Origin: Candidatus Poribacteria bacterium
GTDB taxonomy: Bacteria; Poribacteria; WGA-4E; WGA-3G
Direction of reading: 5' to 3'
DNA length: 64,000 bases
Assembly: GCA_022827185.1 (NCBI GenBank)
Contig: JAJDTM010000038.1
Location: 124,001 to 188,000, forward strand
The notes under the pieces are model-generated. The model ran no database searches. It was not told the origin of the DNA and saw only the letters and a list, made by a program, of their open reading frames with translations. Position numbers and translations under genes: made by a program. Of the stretch, positions 37,818 through 47,773 are shown piece by piece. Numbering within the stretch: the first letter of the stretch is position 1; each line of letters opens with the position of its first letter.

Positions 37818-39242
37818 CTATTCAGTGTGCTGCCAATATAACCGTAACCGCTCACCCCAATTCGAGATGACCCGTTTCGGACTTGGATGCACAATTGCCT
37901 GCCGATGGAGTTTCGCTTCTTGGGTAAGCAGTTTATCTTCGCACGCTTTGACGGTTTCACCGTAAGCCTCGTCTTCCGCCAAGTTTTTCGTCTCACCCGG
38001 ATCATCCTGCCGATCGAATAGCTGCGCAAATCCGAACTGTTCAGCATCTGGTCCGGGCGGCACAAAATCCTCCACCGCCTTCGGTTTATACTCTGTAACG
38101 TATTTATACCCTTCAGTGACGATCGCGCGTCCCCAATAATTGCTCTCTATGTAAGCATAATCGCGCCACGGGACATCTCTACCCTCAGCAAGCGGACGCA
38201 GACTGGATCCCTGCAGTCCTTTAGGTACGTCAATACCGGCATAATCACAGACCGTAGGGAATACGTCCACACCTGAGACGAAATGCGTTTCGTCAAACCG
38301 ATCTTTCTCTATCGGAATCTCCTCTCCCAAATACGACACGATGAACGGTACCCGCACGCTCTCTTCGTAGAGCGTGAACTTCTGGAACATCTGATGGCTG
38401 CCACACGCCTCACCGTGGTCGGCACTAAAGATGATGAGCGTGTTGTGGTGCAGAGAGGTCTCACGTAGCAGGGCAAGTACCCTGCCAATCTCAGCGTCAA
38501 CCTTTTCGATGAATCTGTAGTAGTTCCATCTCAGGTAACGCCACTGAAGTGCATCCCAATCCCGGACCCCTTTAAGGATAGCTGCATGGATCAGCGCGTC
38601 ATCAACCCTTCGACAGACACGATGTAACACCGTCTCCCGCGCATCATAATCAAAGTTTTCCGGGAGTGGTGGCAAAACATCTTCCGAAACGATGCCTTGT
38701 TCCACCGGATTCGGGATACGTTTTTCCTCATGGTTATGCAGATATTCGCACACGTCATGCGGATCGACGTAGCCGATCTGGAGGTAAAACGGCTCATTGC
38801 TATCGTAGTTCGTCAAGAAATCGGCGACTGCATGCGTGGATGCTGAATCGTAGTAGGCAGCACCACCAGCACCGATATTGCGTCGCCCGTAATAGAGGGT
38901 CTGGAAACTTTCACGGACATTTCTGCCTGGGACGTGCCACTTGCCGCAGTGGAACGCCTTATAGCCACTTTCACTGAGCACCTGTCCAATATCCGGGATC
39001 TCTGGGTGTAGGTGTCCACCGTTGAACGGGACACCTGTTTCGGAGGTATATAACCCCGTCGCCCAACTCGAACGCGCAGCTGCACACACCGGATCTGTAC
39101 AGTATGATCGGCGAAAGGAGGTACCATTCCTGTGAAGCGCATCAATATTAGGTGTCCGAAGATACGGGTTTCCGTAAGCAGAGATCGCATCCCACGAGTG
39201 CTGATCGGTATTGATAAAGAGAATATTCGGACGTTCGCTCAC
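37818..39242 (-). CDS. Sulfatase
   Basis: RPNILFINTDQHSWDAISAYGNPYLRTPNIDALHRNG; CAAARSSWATGLY active-site motif; FSADHGEACGSHQM. Confidence 0.9.
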   Translation of the reverse strand: MSERPNILFINTDQHSWDAISAYGNPYLRTPNIDALHRNGTSFRRSYCTDPVCAAARSSWATGLYTSETGVPFNGGHLHPEIPDIGQVLSESGYKAFHCGKWHVPGRNVRESFQTLYYGRRNIGAGGAAYYDSASTHAVADFLTNYDSNEPFYLQIGYVDPHDVCEYLHNHEEKRIPNPVEQGIVSEDVLPPLPENFDYDARETVLHRVCRRVDDALIHAAILKGVRDWDALQWRYLRWNYYRFIEKVDAEIGRVLALLRETSLHHNTLIIFSADHGEACGSHQMFQKFTLYEESVRVPFIVSYLGEEIPIEKDRFDETHFVSGVDVFPTVCDYAGIDVPKGLQGSSLRPLAEGRDVPWRDYAYIESNYWGRAIVTEGYKYVTEYKPKAVEDFVPPGPDAEQFGFAQLFDRQDDPGETKNLAEDEAYGETVKACEDKLLTQEAKLHRQAIVHPSPKRVISNWGERLRLYWQHTE

Positions 39243-40027
39243 GCATTCCCTCCTATTTTCTCTTTCAGCACCAGCGTCTCGAAAAAGGTGGAAGCGATGG
39301 CGATGTTCCCGTGGGCATCAAGCCACCAATACGAAGGCAAAAGCCCAGCACCGTAAAGATAATAACCGTCAAGTGAAAAAGGTGTCTGTATTGATTCGAG
39401 GAAGCCGAGCCTGCTTTTGGGTCTGAGTTGTTCCAAGTCTTCAAGCAGCGCAATATCTATTCCGTTATCTGATGCTTGGATTGTCTGGGCGAGTGCAGGA
39501 ATTACATCAAAAAGTGCCCAATTACACGTCAATTTAGCAGATGCGTCTACTGTTCCAACAAGGATTTCAGTCCCGTTAATGCGAAGCCGCACCTCCGAAT
39601 CTTCAACAAGATACCCTTCACACGTCAATTCAGAATACGTATCGTCGCCACTATTTCGGGCATCAACACGCCAACTGTCTATCAGAGAACGATACTGCTT
39701 ATCACTACAGCGGAATTGCATCCGTAGATTCTCACCACTTGTCGTATTCTCATATTGGACAGAATAGTTCCAGAGATCGTTATCCTTGTTCCGTTTGATG
39801 ATGGCTGTTCCGATGCTTAGTTCTTCGGTAGCACCGCCTCCATAACCGCGCCAATAGTTCGGTAGGATATTGTAGACGTGCGTAAGCACCTGTCCTGTCC
39901 GCGCGTCAGGCGCGTCAGTTCCGGCGTAATATCCACGCAGCGTTCCAGTTAATTCCTGTGCGAATTGGGGATTTTGCGCACCATAATTGTAGTCAAATGA
40001 CCAATGATGCCTACTGTTATCATTCAT
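39239..40027 (-). CDS. Hypothetical protein
   Basis: Open reading frame overlapping the sulfatase start by 4 bp; no family recognised. Confidence 0.6.
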   Translation of the reverse strand: MNDNSRHHWSFDYNYGAQNPQFAQELTGTLRGYYAGTDAPDARTGQVLTHVYNILPNYWRGYGGGATEELSIGTAIIKRNKDNDLWNYSVQYENTTSGENLRMQFRCSDKQYRSLIDSWRVDARNSGDDTYSELTCEGYLVEDSEVRLRINGTEILVGTVDASAKLTCNWALFDVIPALAQTIQASDNGIDIALLEDLEQLRPKSRLGFLESIQTPFSLDGYYLYGAGLLPSYWWLDAHGNIAIASTFFETLVLKEKIGGNA

Positions 40028-40035
40028 GTGTGTAT

Positions 40036-40698
40036 TTAGGGAGTTTTACCGGATGCGGCGTTGTGCGCATGGCGCGTCGTTTCAGGCAAGCGATAGCCTT
40101 GACAACATGCTAATGTCCACGTGCGCGCTGAATCCAAGGAGATTCGGTGTCCTATAGACACGTACACCACCCGAACGTTTGTACGCGTGCGGACTGCAGC
40201 ACCGATCACTTCCTCTTTGTCTGTGAGGTATGTGTAAGCACCTTGTTCCGTGTCAGGTTCTTTGTATCGTCCCCAGAGCCGGGATTTTGCGCAACCGATC
40301 GTCGGCTTATCCAAGATCAACCCCAAATGGGATGCGAGTCCGAATCGTCTGGGGTGCGCGATGCCTTGTCCATCTACTATGACCAGGTCTGGTATCGTTT
40401 GCAACTGTGTAAATGCTGTTAGCAGTGGTGGGATTTCCCGAAACGACAACAACCCCGGTATATAAGGAAAACGAACAGGGCTCTCTGTAACCACGCTATC
40501 TACCACCTGCAGTTCGGGGAAACTCAGGACGACCACGGATGCGATTGCAGTGTCCTTTTTCAACCCGATGTCTACCCCAGCAACGGTGTTGATTGTCCCA
40601 AACCGGTCTGTTTGAATCACCTGCGAGCGAAGTTCGTTTTGGAGTTGCCGCGCTTCTTCAGGTTTAACATCCCACGAGTGGAGGGCGCGATATTTCAT
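40036..40698 (-). CDS. nfi: Endonuclease V
   Basis: VAGVDIGLKKDTAIASVVVLSFPELQVVD; PYIPGLLSFREIPPLL; VDGQGIAHPRRFGLASHLGLILDKPTIGCAKS; start at MKYRALHSW (an upstream start at 40752 is possible). Confidence 0.9.
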   Translation of the reverse strand: MKYRALHSWDVKPEEARQLQNELRSQVIQTDRFGTINTVAGVDIGLKKDTAIASVVVLSFPELQVVDSVVTESPVRFPYIPGLLSFREIPPLLTAFTQLQTIPDLVIVDGQGIAHPRRFGLASHLGLILDKPTIGCAKSRLWGRYKEPDTEQGAYTYLTDKEEVIGAAVRTRTNVRVVYVSIGHRISLDSARTWTLACCQGYRLPETTRHAHNAASGKTP

Positions 40699-40792
40699 AG
40701 CTGCCGCTGTTCGTTTTCGATGTAAATGTCGTTTTGTCTTACAATGCTCCAAGTCTCATAACACGGTGGCTAACCCCCCGCCAGATGCTAAC

Positions 40793-40821
40793 ATTATAAC
40801 ACAAAAATCTTCAATTGTCAA
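40793..40821 (-). promoter_or_regulatory. Consensus sigma70-type promoter TTGACA-N17-TATAAT on the minus strand
   Basis: Minus strand TTGACA (40816-40821), 17-nt spacer, TATAAT (40793-40798), upstream of nfi. Confidence 0.7.
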
Positions 40822-40854
40822 GCCTTCCCGACGTAGTCTAACGCGTGGAAATGG

Positions 40855-41010
40855 CTATTTTTCGGGTGTTGTCTTTTTGACTTCAACGGCACCGGGCTTC
40901 GTGATATGCCGGATGCCCGCGAAAAAGGCGGAGAGAATCAGATAACCGCCACCAATACCGATGAGGGCACCTAAACTACCAATAATAATTTCTATTCCGT
41001 TGAACATCAT
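40855..41010 (-). CDS. Small membrane protein, 51 aa
   Basis: Manual translation MMFNGIEIIIGSLGALIGIGGGYLILSAFFAGIRHITKPGAVEVKKTTPEK*; gaggag upstream of ATG; below the length cutoff of the ORF track. Confidence 0.6.
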   Translation of the reverse strand: MMFNGIEIIIGSLGALIGIGGGYLILSAFFAGIRHITKPGAVEVKKTTPEK

Positions 41011-41349
41011 AATATTTTCTCCTCAACATAAGATTTATATGATAGCTCTATGTGAGCCTATTTATTGATATTGCTCAGGCTTTAACCTGTCGCCAGGATT
41101 ATTGTAAATAAACGAAAGTATCTATTAATCGGTTTCAATTTTGTTTATTAAATCTACCTATTCACGGTAGAATTGGTAATAATTCATATTGAAACACACC
41201 AGTCTTCTAAATATTCTAAATATATAGCAAATAGCAAGAATCATGCCAATACAGAAACCCCAAAATGGAGAGATAAGTTAGGAAAGTGTGTGTTACTTGA
41301 CACAATGGGATAGAAATTCAAGGGAGAGTGTATCAAAATAGAAACACAT

Positions 41350-41427
41350 AGGACTTACGCAGCCCCCTTGCAGGCGGGGTTTAAAACCCCGCCTGCAGCA
41401 GTGCGTAATACAAAATGCGTAAGTCCT
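41350..41427. mobile_element. MITE-like element 4
   Basis: AGGACTTACGCA/TGCGTAAGTCCT termini, core GGCGGGGTTTAAAACCCCGCC; flanked by AACACA at 41343-41348 and 41429-41434. Confidence 0.85.
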
Positions 41428-41445
41428 GAACACATTGATATGATT

Positions 41446-42231
41446 TTACCTGATGTGTGCTTTTCCCTTGTTAAAGCGGCATTCGTCAAGCATTGCGAGA
41501 ATACTCGGTGGTACAAGGTGTTCGATCGCTTCGCCGCGCACCAACAATTCACGGACTTCCGTTGAAGACATGTAGGCATAAACATCAGGCAACAGAATGC
41601 TTGAAACATAGGAAGCATACTGGCGAATTTCTGGTTGTGCCATGAAGGTTTCTATAGTCTTGATGTCCGCTTCCGCACGGTTGGCAACAATGAAGCGGGC
41701 TGCGATAAAAAGTGCTTTCAATTCAGTATGAAAATCTGTATAATATTTCGCGTCAAAGATCCTAACGAGGGTATCGTATCCGACAATAAAGTAAAATTCG
41801 GTTTCCGACGGGAAAATAGTTTTTAAGGCGGCGACTTTATCAATATATCTGCCGTGGCTTGATACACCGACAGAAAACCGTTGTCGGTTCTCGGCGTATT
41901 TTTTAACCGTCAAAAGCCTCGCAGCAAGGGGTAAACCGAAGACTGATTTATCTACGTTCGCCTTCGCAAGGAGCAGGAGCAGTTCATCCAATTGATACTT
42001 AGCCACCGTATCCTCTATCATTTTCGCATGTGCAAGGGTCAACGGATTGAAGGAACCCGAAAAGATACCGAGTTTCTTACGATGTTTAAGGGGTTGTGGG
42101 GCAGTGCTATGGACGAGTTCTATCCGCGGCGGTGCCGCTGGATCCAACTGGTTAAAGAGTTCAGTGTACCGTTCATAGTCTGGGTGATTTTCGCATTTTT
42201 GTATTAATAGATCCAACAGTGAGTTTGCCAT
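41446..42231 (-). CDS. Nicotinate/nicotinamide-nucleotide adenylyltransferase-like protein
   Basis: KLGIFSGSFNPLTLAHAKMIE (GxFNPxxxAH); FYFIVGYDTLVRIFDAKYY; AYMSSTEVRELL. Confidence 0.8.
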   Translation of the reverse strand: MANSLLDLLIQKCENHPDYERYTELFNQLDPAAPPRIELVHSTAPQPLKHRKKLGIFSGSFNPLTLAHAKMIEDTVAKYQLDELLLLLAKANVDKSVFGLPLAARLLTVKKYAENRQRFSVGVSSHGRYIDKVAALKTIFPSETEFYFIVGYDTLVRIFDAKYYTDFHTELKALFIAARFIVANRAEADIKTIETFMAQPEIRQYASYVSSILLPDVYAYMSSTEVRELLVRGEAIEHLVPPSILAMLDECRFNKGKAHIR

Positions 42232-42283
42232 TACAGTACACCGGTGTTTGGGTCTTGGTGAAACGGTTTGTGTGAAAATAGGA

Positions 42284-43090
42284 TTAATCCGTGCTGGCTT
42301 CGGCTTTCTTCGCTTCTTCCCAGATCGCGTCTAAACTTTCTAAGTCTTGCGCCTCAAAATTCGTGCCGCGGCGTTCTAATTCCGCTTCCATCCATTTAAA
42401 ACGCTCCGTAAATTTTCGGTTCGCCTGTCGCAACGTTTCTTCGGCTTGAATCTCCATAAAACGACACAGATTAACGATGGCAAACAATAGGTCACCGAGT
42501 TCCATTGCGGTTGCCGCTGGTTCATCTGCGTTGATACTCACCTTAACCTCTTCGAGTTCCTCCTCGACCTTGGCGATAACATCTTTAAGTTCATCCCAAT
42601 CAAAACCGACACGTGCGGCTCGGTTCTGTATTTTCTGGGCACGGAGTAGCATCGGGAGCGCGTTCGGAATCCCGTCAAGCACTGATTTCCGATCCTCATA
42701 GCCTGCCTCTTGGCGTTTGATCGCCTCCCAATTCTTCAAAACCTCTGTTGAATCTTCAACATCGACATCACCAAAGACGTGTGGATGGCGACGGATCAAC
42801 TTTTCTGTTAGTGTTTCAATCACACCATAAATGTCAAAATCTTTATGTTCTGCTGCGATCTGTGCCTGAAGCATGATGTTCAAAAGCAGGTCACCAAGCT
42901 CCTCTTCCAACTTTTTCGGATCACCAGCATCAATCGCTTCAAGAGTCTCATAAGTTTCCTCAATGAGTGTAGGTTTCAGCGTTTCATGCGTCTGCTCCCG
43001 GTCCCATGGACATCCATTTTCGCTCCTTAATGTGGCTATGACATCAACAAGTTCTTCAAATAGATTTTTTGGCATACAGATCTCCTTCAC
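42284..43090 (-). CDS. mazG: Nucleoside triphosphate pyrophosphohydrolase MazG
   Basis: ENGCPWDREQTHETLKPTLIEETYETLEAIDAGDPKKLEEELGDLLLNIMLQAQIAAE; RRHPHVFGDV. Confidence 0.92.
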   Translation of the reverse strand: MKEICMPKNLFEELVDVIATLRSENGCPWDREQTHETLKPTLIEETYETLEAIDAGDPKKLEEELGDLLLNIMLQAQIAAEHKDFDIYGVIETLTEKLIRRHPHVFGDVDVEDSTEVLKNWEAIKRQEAGYEDRKSVLDGIPNALPMLLRAQKIQNRAARVGFDWDELKDVIAKVEEELEEVKVSINADEPAATAMELGDLLFAIVNLCRFMEIQAEETLRQANRKFTERFKWMEAELERRGTNFEAQDLESLDAIWEEAKKAEASTD

Positions 43091-44331
43091 TTTGTTCCCG
43101 TTTTACTTTTTAAGTGCTTGACGTATTTCTGTACCTCTGGATAGCGTTTCGCCTCCGAGAAATAGGTGAGATAGAGTTCATAGAGTTGGAGGGCGCGAGC
43201 ATAACTTTTCTGTGTTTCCGCCTGACGTGCACGCGCTTCTAATGCATCCGCCTTCGCATTTAACAATTCCTTGCGCATTTGTGTGGCACGTTCTGCGAAA
43301 ACGCTCATGGCATAATTATCCCGAAAGCTTTCTAACGCCTTTACGACCTGAGCGTATGGTTGCGTATCCGCTGCCTTTTTTAGTTGGTTGAGTTGTGTCT
43401 CGGCTTCAGTCGCAAGGCGTGTCGCCGATGCTTTCGCAGTGCGACACAATTCTGTATCAGGCAGAATCTCTGCAATTTGGGCATAAAGCGTGAACGCCTC
43501 TCCGAGTCTGTCGTTCTTCTCAGCGGTTTGTGCTTTCTCAAACCCGGACTTAACCTGTTTCGCAGGTCCATAAGCGATAAGCCATTCCCGCATCTTTGTT
43601 TTTCTCATCCACTGTGGAGAGAGTTTGTGCGTTTCATCTTTCCAACCCTCAAACGTCACATCCGCGCCCCACTCTGTATAAAACCCAGCTGCGCGTTTCG
43701 CGCGTGGGTAGTGTGGATCATCTAATTCACCTGCGCCGTAGAAAATAGGATACCCGCGAATCAGTTCCGCTGGCGGTGGCTCCACATCCACATTGCGTCT
43801 ACCAGCACCCAGAATCAGAAAACCCGATAACTGTTCCAGCAACTGTTCACCTAAAACAGTCGTCGAATAGCCGCCTTGGCTATAACCCCCCATGAAGATA
43901 TAATCCGTCGCAATATTCAAACGTGCGGATACAAGTGCTACCACTTCATTAAAGAATGCCTTTTCAGGTACTGTTTTGTCAGGGCTGAGTCCCTTGTAAT
44001 AGTTATCGGCTGCGTAATTCATGCCGGCAACGATGAACCCTTTCCCGTTTGTTACCTGCCTGAAGGGCCAGGTCGTCGCTTTTCCACGATACCCGTGGTA
44101 ACAGAAAATGATCGGAAACGGGCGTTTGTCGGTGTAATCCACTGGAATGTAAAGTAGGAACATTTTTCCCGTCTTCGGGGCCGTGATGCTTACTTCTGTG
44201 CCGGGTAAGAGTGTGTCAAGAGATGCTGGCGTATCAGCAGCAAGGACACCACAGCATAGCAGCAGAAGGAGTATGCTGAAGCAGATAGTTTGCACCCAAT
44301 TACTGAAATAGCCAAGAAAACGTATTTTCAT
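43087..44331 (-). CDS. Secreted alpha/beta-hydrolase (phospholipase/carboxylesterase-like) with C-terminal helical repeats
   Basis: N-terminal signal-like helix; RPFPIIFCYHGYRG; DYIFMGGYSQGGYSTTVLGE (GxSxGG). Confidence 0.65.
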   Translation of the reverse strand: MKIRFLGYFSNWVQTICFSILLLLLCCGVLAADTPASLDTLLPGTEVSITAPKTGKMFLLYIPVDYTDKRPFPIIFCYHGYRGKATTWPFRQVTNGKGFIVAGMNYAADNYYKGLSPDKTVPEKAFFNEVVALVSARLNIATDYIFMGGYSQGGYSTTVLGEQLLEQLSGFLILGAGRRNVDVEPPPAELIRGYPIFYGAGELDDPHYPRAKRAAGFYTEWGADVTFEGWKDETHKLSPQWMRKTKMREWLIAYGPAKQVKSGFEKAQTAEKNDRLGEAFTLYAQIAEILPDTELCRTAKASATRLATEAETQLNQLKKAADTQPYAQVVKALESFRDNYAMSVFAERATQMRKELLNAKADALEARARQAETQKSYARALQLYELYLTYFSEAKRYPEVQKYVKHLKSKTGTK

Positions 44332-45056
44332 GCCTCTGTTTCACTTTCCTGAAGTGCCTCTAATTGGAGAATCAATTGGCCGAGTTGCAGTCGTAATAAC
44401 AACGTATAGATTTGCATCAGGAGGGTAACCTGCGCTTCCGTCGGTAAATCACTGGCATAGATCACGGCGAGTAATTTATCCGCACGTTCTCGGACCTGTT
44501 CGGCTTTCTCTAAATCGTCTTCTTCTGTTTCTGGCGTACTCTCTTTGATAAACTGCCAGATGCGGTCCTGGATCTCTAACATGTAATTTTTTGCCATTGC
44601 AGTGCGCGCCTTCTTAGCAGAATCTACCCAGATGGTATTCGCCTTCCAATTCAGCATAAAGGCAATACTGTTAATAACCACATCGCGAAGGGTGTCCTCA
44701 CCGGAGAGCAGTTCCTCTAAGTTGGTTATGCCTTCTGCTTCTGCTGAGAAGGTCCGCACACGCGTAAAGTCTTTCAAGTTTGTGAGCACCAACTCATTAT
44801 CCGCGATGAGCCTCCAAAAATCAGCACTTGTTGAAAGTAAGACCTCTAAGCGATTGCAAACCGTGTCGGGAATTTGTGCCCGAACACAATAGTAGTGAAG
44901 ACTGTGGAGCTGACTCCGAAAAAGTTGCAGGCTCTCAGGTGTCTGAATCTCCGAGGAACGTGCAATCTGTGGAAGGAGTTCTTCCCGAATCTGATTCAAA
45001 AGTGTAGGGACAGTGCGTTCAATATTCATATCTTTTATGTATAATGCAATAGTCAA
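44328..45056 (-). CDS. Hypothetical helical protein
   Basis: ORF overlapping the next gene start by 4 bp; no family recognised. Confidence 0.55.
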   Translation of the reverse strand: MTIALYIKDMNIERTVPTLLNQIREELLPQIARSSEIQTPESLQLFRSQLHSLHYYCVRAQIPDTVCNRLEVLLSTSADFWRLIADNELVLTNLKDFTRVRTFSAEAEGITNLEELLSGEDTLRDVVINSIAFMLNWKANTIWVDSAKKARTAMAKNYMLEIQDRIWQFIKESTPETEEDDLEKAEQVRERADKLLAVIYASDLPTEAQVTLLMQIYTLLLRLQLGQLILQLEALQESETEA

Positions 45057-45130
45057 TCAAGCAGTGTTTCTAATCCTGACAACCGACAACTTTTTCTAAT
45101 AGGATAGCAGGTTTCCGGTAAAAAGTCAAC

Positions 45131-45160
45131 TTGACAATTATCGAAAGACTATGTTAAAAT
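45131..45160 (+). promoter_or_regulatory. Putative sigma70-like promoter TTGACA-N18-TAAAAT
   Basis: Hexamers at 45131-45136 and 45155-45160, upstream of 45199. Confidence 0.5.
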
Positions 45161-45198
45161 GTGGATAGGAAACATAAGGAGCGGAGGTGAGGACTGTC

Positions 45199-45747
45199 AT
45201 GAAATTGTCCATCGTTGCTATCATCAGTATAGCCTTCTTCGGGATACTCGTGAGTTTCGCCGACGAAAAGACAGAACCAGCATCACCAAAAGTGGGCGAC
45301 GCAGCACCAGAGTGGACACTCCAAGACCCCGAAGAGAAAGAACATAACTTGAAGAAACTGCGTGGCAAAGTCGTTTTCCTGATTATGGGCAACCGGAAAA
45401 TTCGCAAAGAAGACGATAAATGGGCAGAAGCGTTCCAGAAAGATTACCGAGAAAATAAAAAGGTCGTGGCTTATATTATCGCCGATATGCGGAGTGTCCC
45501 TGGGTTCATACCGAAACGGTTTATCAGAAGCCAACTCAAGAAAAACCCGCCGCCTGTGAAATTTTTGATGGATTGGAAGGGCGAAGTACATAAACAGTAT
45601 CAAACGGAAAAAGAGAAACCGACACTCTACCTAATCTCACAGAAGGGGACAATTGCGTTCCATCGTAAATCGGACTTCAAACCAGAAACTTACACCGAAC
45701 TTAAAAAGGAAATTGATAAACTTTTAGCAATACCAGAGAAAAAATAA
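45199..45747 (+). CDS. Secreted thioredoxin-fold (redoxin-like) protein
   Basis: Signal peptide MKLSIVAIISIAFFGILVSFA; VGDAAPEWTLQDPEEKEHNLKKLRGKVVFLIMGNRKIRKED. Confidence 0.65.
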   Translation: MKLSIVAIISIAFFGILVSFADEKTEPASPKVGDAAPEWTLQDPEEKEHNLKKLRGKVVFLIMGNRKIRKEDDKWAEAFQKDYRENKKVVAYIIADMRSVPGFIPKRFIRSQLKKNPPPVKFLMDWKGEVHKQYQTEKEKPTLYLISQKGTIAFHRKSDFKPETYTELKKEIDKLLAIPEKK

Positions 45748-45754
45748 CCTTCTT

Positions 45755-45844
45755 AGGACTTACGCATTTCCTTTTAAAGTCCCCCTGATAAGGGGGATTT
45801 AGGGGGTTTAAAATACCAAAATTGCTGCTTTTTGCGTAAGTCCT
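45755..45844. mobile_element. MITE-like element 5 (same core as element 2)
   Basis: AGGACTTACGCA/TGCGTAAGTCCT termini; flanked by CTTCT at 45749-45753 and 45846-45850. Confidence 0.85.
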
Positions 45845-45916
45845 ACTTCTGTGAATTTGCACCGCTGCACCCTCTGTTTCTTCACGGCGGGCAATTCCTC
45901 AGCGATAGGAGTAAAT

Positions 45917-46777
45917 ATGGCCACAAAACCTAAAGTTGAACACTACTTGTCCAGTCCTATTTTTCCACTTGTTGCGGGTTTGGTGCTTGGTGGCTTCGGG
46001 CTGTTTGCGATGTCCTCAGCAGCAGGTGACGTGTTGTTTCATATTCTTACATTGGTGCTAACAATCTTCGGGTTTTCCGTTGCGGCATACGGGTTGATGG
46101 GGATAATGGAAGGAAAAGAGGTTAGGAAACTAACCAAGACTGAACTGCAAGAAGTGCGTACACTCTCTCAAAGTTTGAAGGTGCGTTATCCCTCCTACAC
46201 GCTGAAGGTGCACAAATTGAAAGAGAAGCACGAAATACTTCATGAGAAATTCCCTGAAGTTCGATCGTATACTGAGGAATTCAACCACCAACGCAAGACG
46301 TTCCAGTCCGGGTTAGCTGAATTGGAGGCTCAACTTCACGATAACCTAAAAAAGCACGCGCCCGTTATAGATAACGACAACGTAGACGGTGTCGCCAAGA
46401 AAATCATCTGGTCGGACAAGCAGCTGGAATTGACGCAGTTAGGGACCGCTTTAAAAACATTAGCTGAGACGGAAAGTCCGATCGTGCCAGAGGATTACCG
46501 GAGTGTGTTGCGTCGAATTCATAAAGACTTTAAAAGGCTTGATGATGGCGTAACCCTTTACCACGAATTGTTGACAACGTGTACCAGAGAAACCGATACA
46601 TTTGAAGCAATCCAAGCATTGAACGAGAAAGTTGAAGAGATTGACGTGCTAATAGCGGAGCATGAAGCCGAATTGCAAAGATTAGAGACAAGCACTGTAA
46701 CACAATATGAGTTGTCGAAAATCGCACTATCAATGTTTCAGGAACGTTTTGACGAATTCAAAGCGGGTTGCGAATAA
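45917..46777 (+). CDS. Hypothetical membrane protein with coiled coil
   Basis: TM segments near N-terminus (FPLVAGLVLGGFGLFAM; VLTIFGFSVAAYGLMGIM) followed by a long heptad-rich region; start at MATKPKV. Confidence 0.6.
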   Translation: MATKPKVEHYLSSPIFPLVAGLVLGGFGLFAMSSAAGDVLFHILTLVLTIFGFSVAAYGLMGIMEGKEVRKLTKTELQEVRTLSQSLKVRYPSYTLKVHKLKEKHEILHEKFPEVRSYTEEFNHQRKTFQSGLAELEAQLHDNLKKHAPVIDNDNVDGVAKKIIWSDKQLELTQLGTALKTLAETESPIVPEDYRSVLRRIHKDFKRLDDGVTLYHELLTTCTRETDTFEAIQALNEKVEEIDVLIAEHEAELQRLETSTVTQYELSKIALSMFQERFDEFKAGCE

Positions 46778-46794
46778 CCGTGAAGGGAATAGGT

Positions 46795-47766
46795 ATGAAA
46801 TATCTCGTCACTGGCTGCGCTGGATTCATCGGATGGAAAGTAACAGAATTCTTGCTCGAAGCAGGACACACCGTTGTTGGCGTTGATAACATAAACACCG
46901 CCTACGATACACAAGTCAAGCAATGGAGACTCAAGCAGATCGAAGACACTCCAAATTTTGAATTTCACCGTTCTGACATCTGTGACCGAGACGCATTGCG
47001 AGGTATATTCAACACGCATTATGACGCTGTGATTAACCTTGCAGCACGCGCCGGTGTCCGACAGTCCGTGGAAAACCCGTGGGTATACGTTGACACCAAC
47101 GTGACGGGTACGCTGAATCTGCTGGAACTGTGCCGCGAGTTTGAAATCCAGAAATTCGTGTTGGCATCAACATCAAGTCTCTACGGTGCGAACAACCCAC
47201 TCCCCTTCAGCGAAGCGGCGAACACAGACGGACCGTTGTCGCCTTACGCTGCCTCAAAAAAAGGTGCCGAATCGCTCTGCCATAGTTACCACCATCTCTA
47301 CGGCATTGACGTGACAATCTTCCGTTTTTTTACTGTCTATGGACCCGCTGGCAGACCTGATATGAGCGCATTCCGTTTCGTCCAGTGGATTAGCGAAGGG
47401 AAACCGGTGATTGTCTACGGTGACGGTAAACAGTCCTCACGAGACTATACCTATCTCGAAGACATTGCCCGTGGTGTAATAGCCGGATTGAAACCGCTTA
47501 AATACGAAGTGATTAATCTCGGTTCAGACAGTCCGATCGTGCTGATTGATACGATTCGGTTGATAGAGGCATTGGTCGGTAAGAAAGCGGAACTCTCACA
47601 CCAACCGTTCCACCCGGCAGATGTGCGTGCAACGTGGGCAAACATCCGAAAAGCGGAAGAACTGTTAGAGTGGCGACCACAGGTCACCTTTCGGGAAGGT
47701 ATAACAGCACTTGTGGAGTGGTATCAGGAAAATCGGGACTGGGCAAAGAATATCGAAACCGGCTAA
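46795..47766 (+). CDS. NAD-dependent nucleotide-sugar epimerase (UDP-glucuronate 4-epimerase-like SDR)
   Basis: YLVTGCAGFIGWKVTEFLLEAGHTVVGVDNI; LASTSSLYG; YAASKKGAE; FRFFTVYGPAGRPDMS. Confidence 0.88.
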   Translation: MKYLVTGCAGFIGWKVTEFLLEAGHTVVGVDNINTAYDTQVKQWRLKQIEDTPNFEFHRSDICDRDALRGIFNTHYDAVINLAARAGVRQSVENPWVYVDTNVTGTLNLLELCREFEIQKFVLASTSSLYGANNPLPFSEAANTDGPLSPYAASKKGAESLCHSYHHLYGIDVTIFRFFTVYGPAGRPDMSAFRFVQWISEGKPVIVYGDGKQSSRDYTYLEDIARGVIAGLKPLKYEVINLGSDSPIVLIDTIRLIEALVGKKAELSHQPFHPADVRATWANIRKAEELLEWRPQVTFREGITALVEWYQENRDWAKNIETG

Positions 47767-47773
47767 ACCGTAC

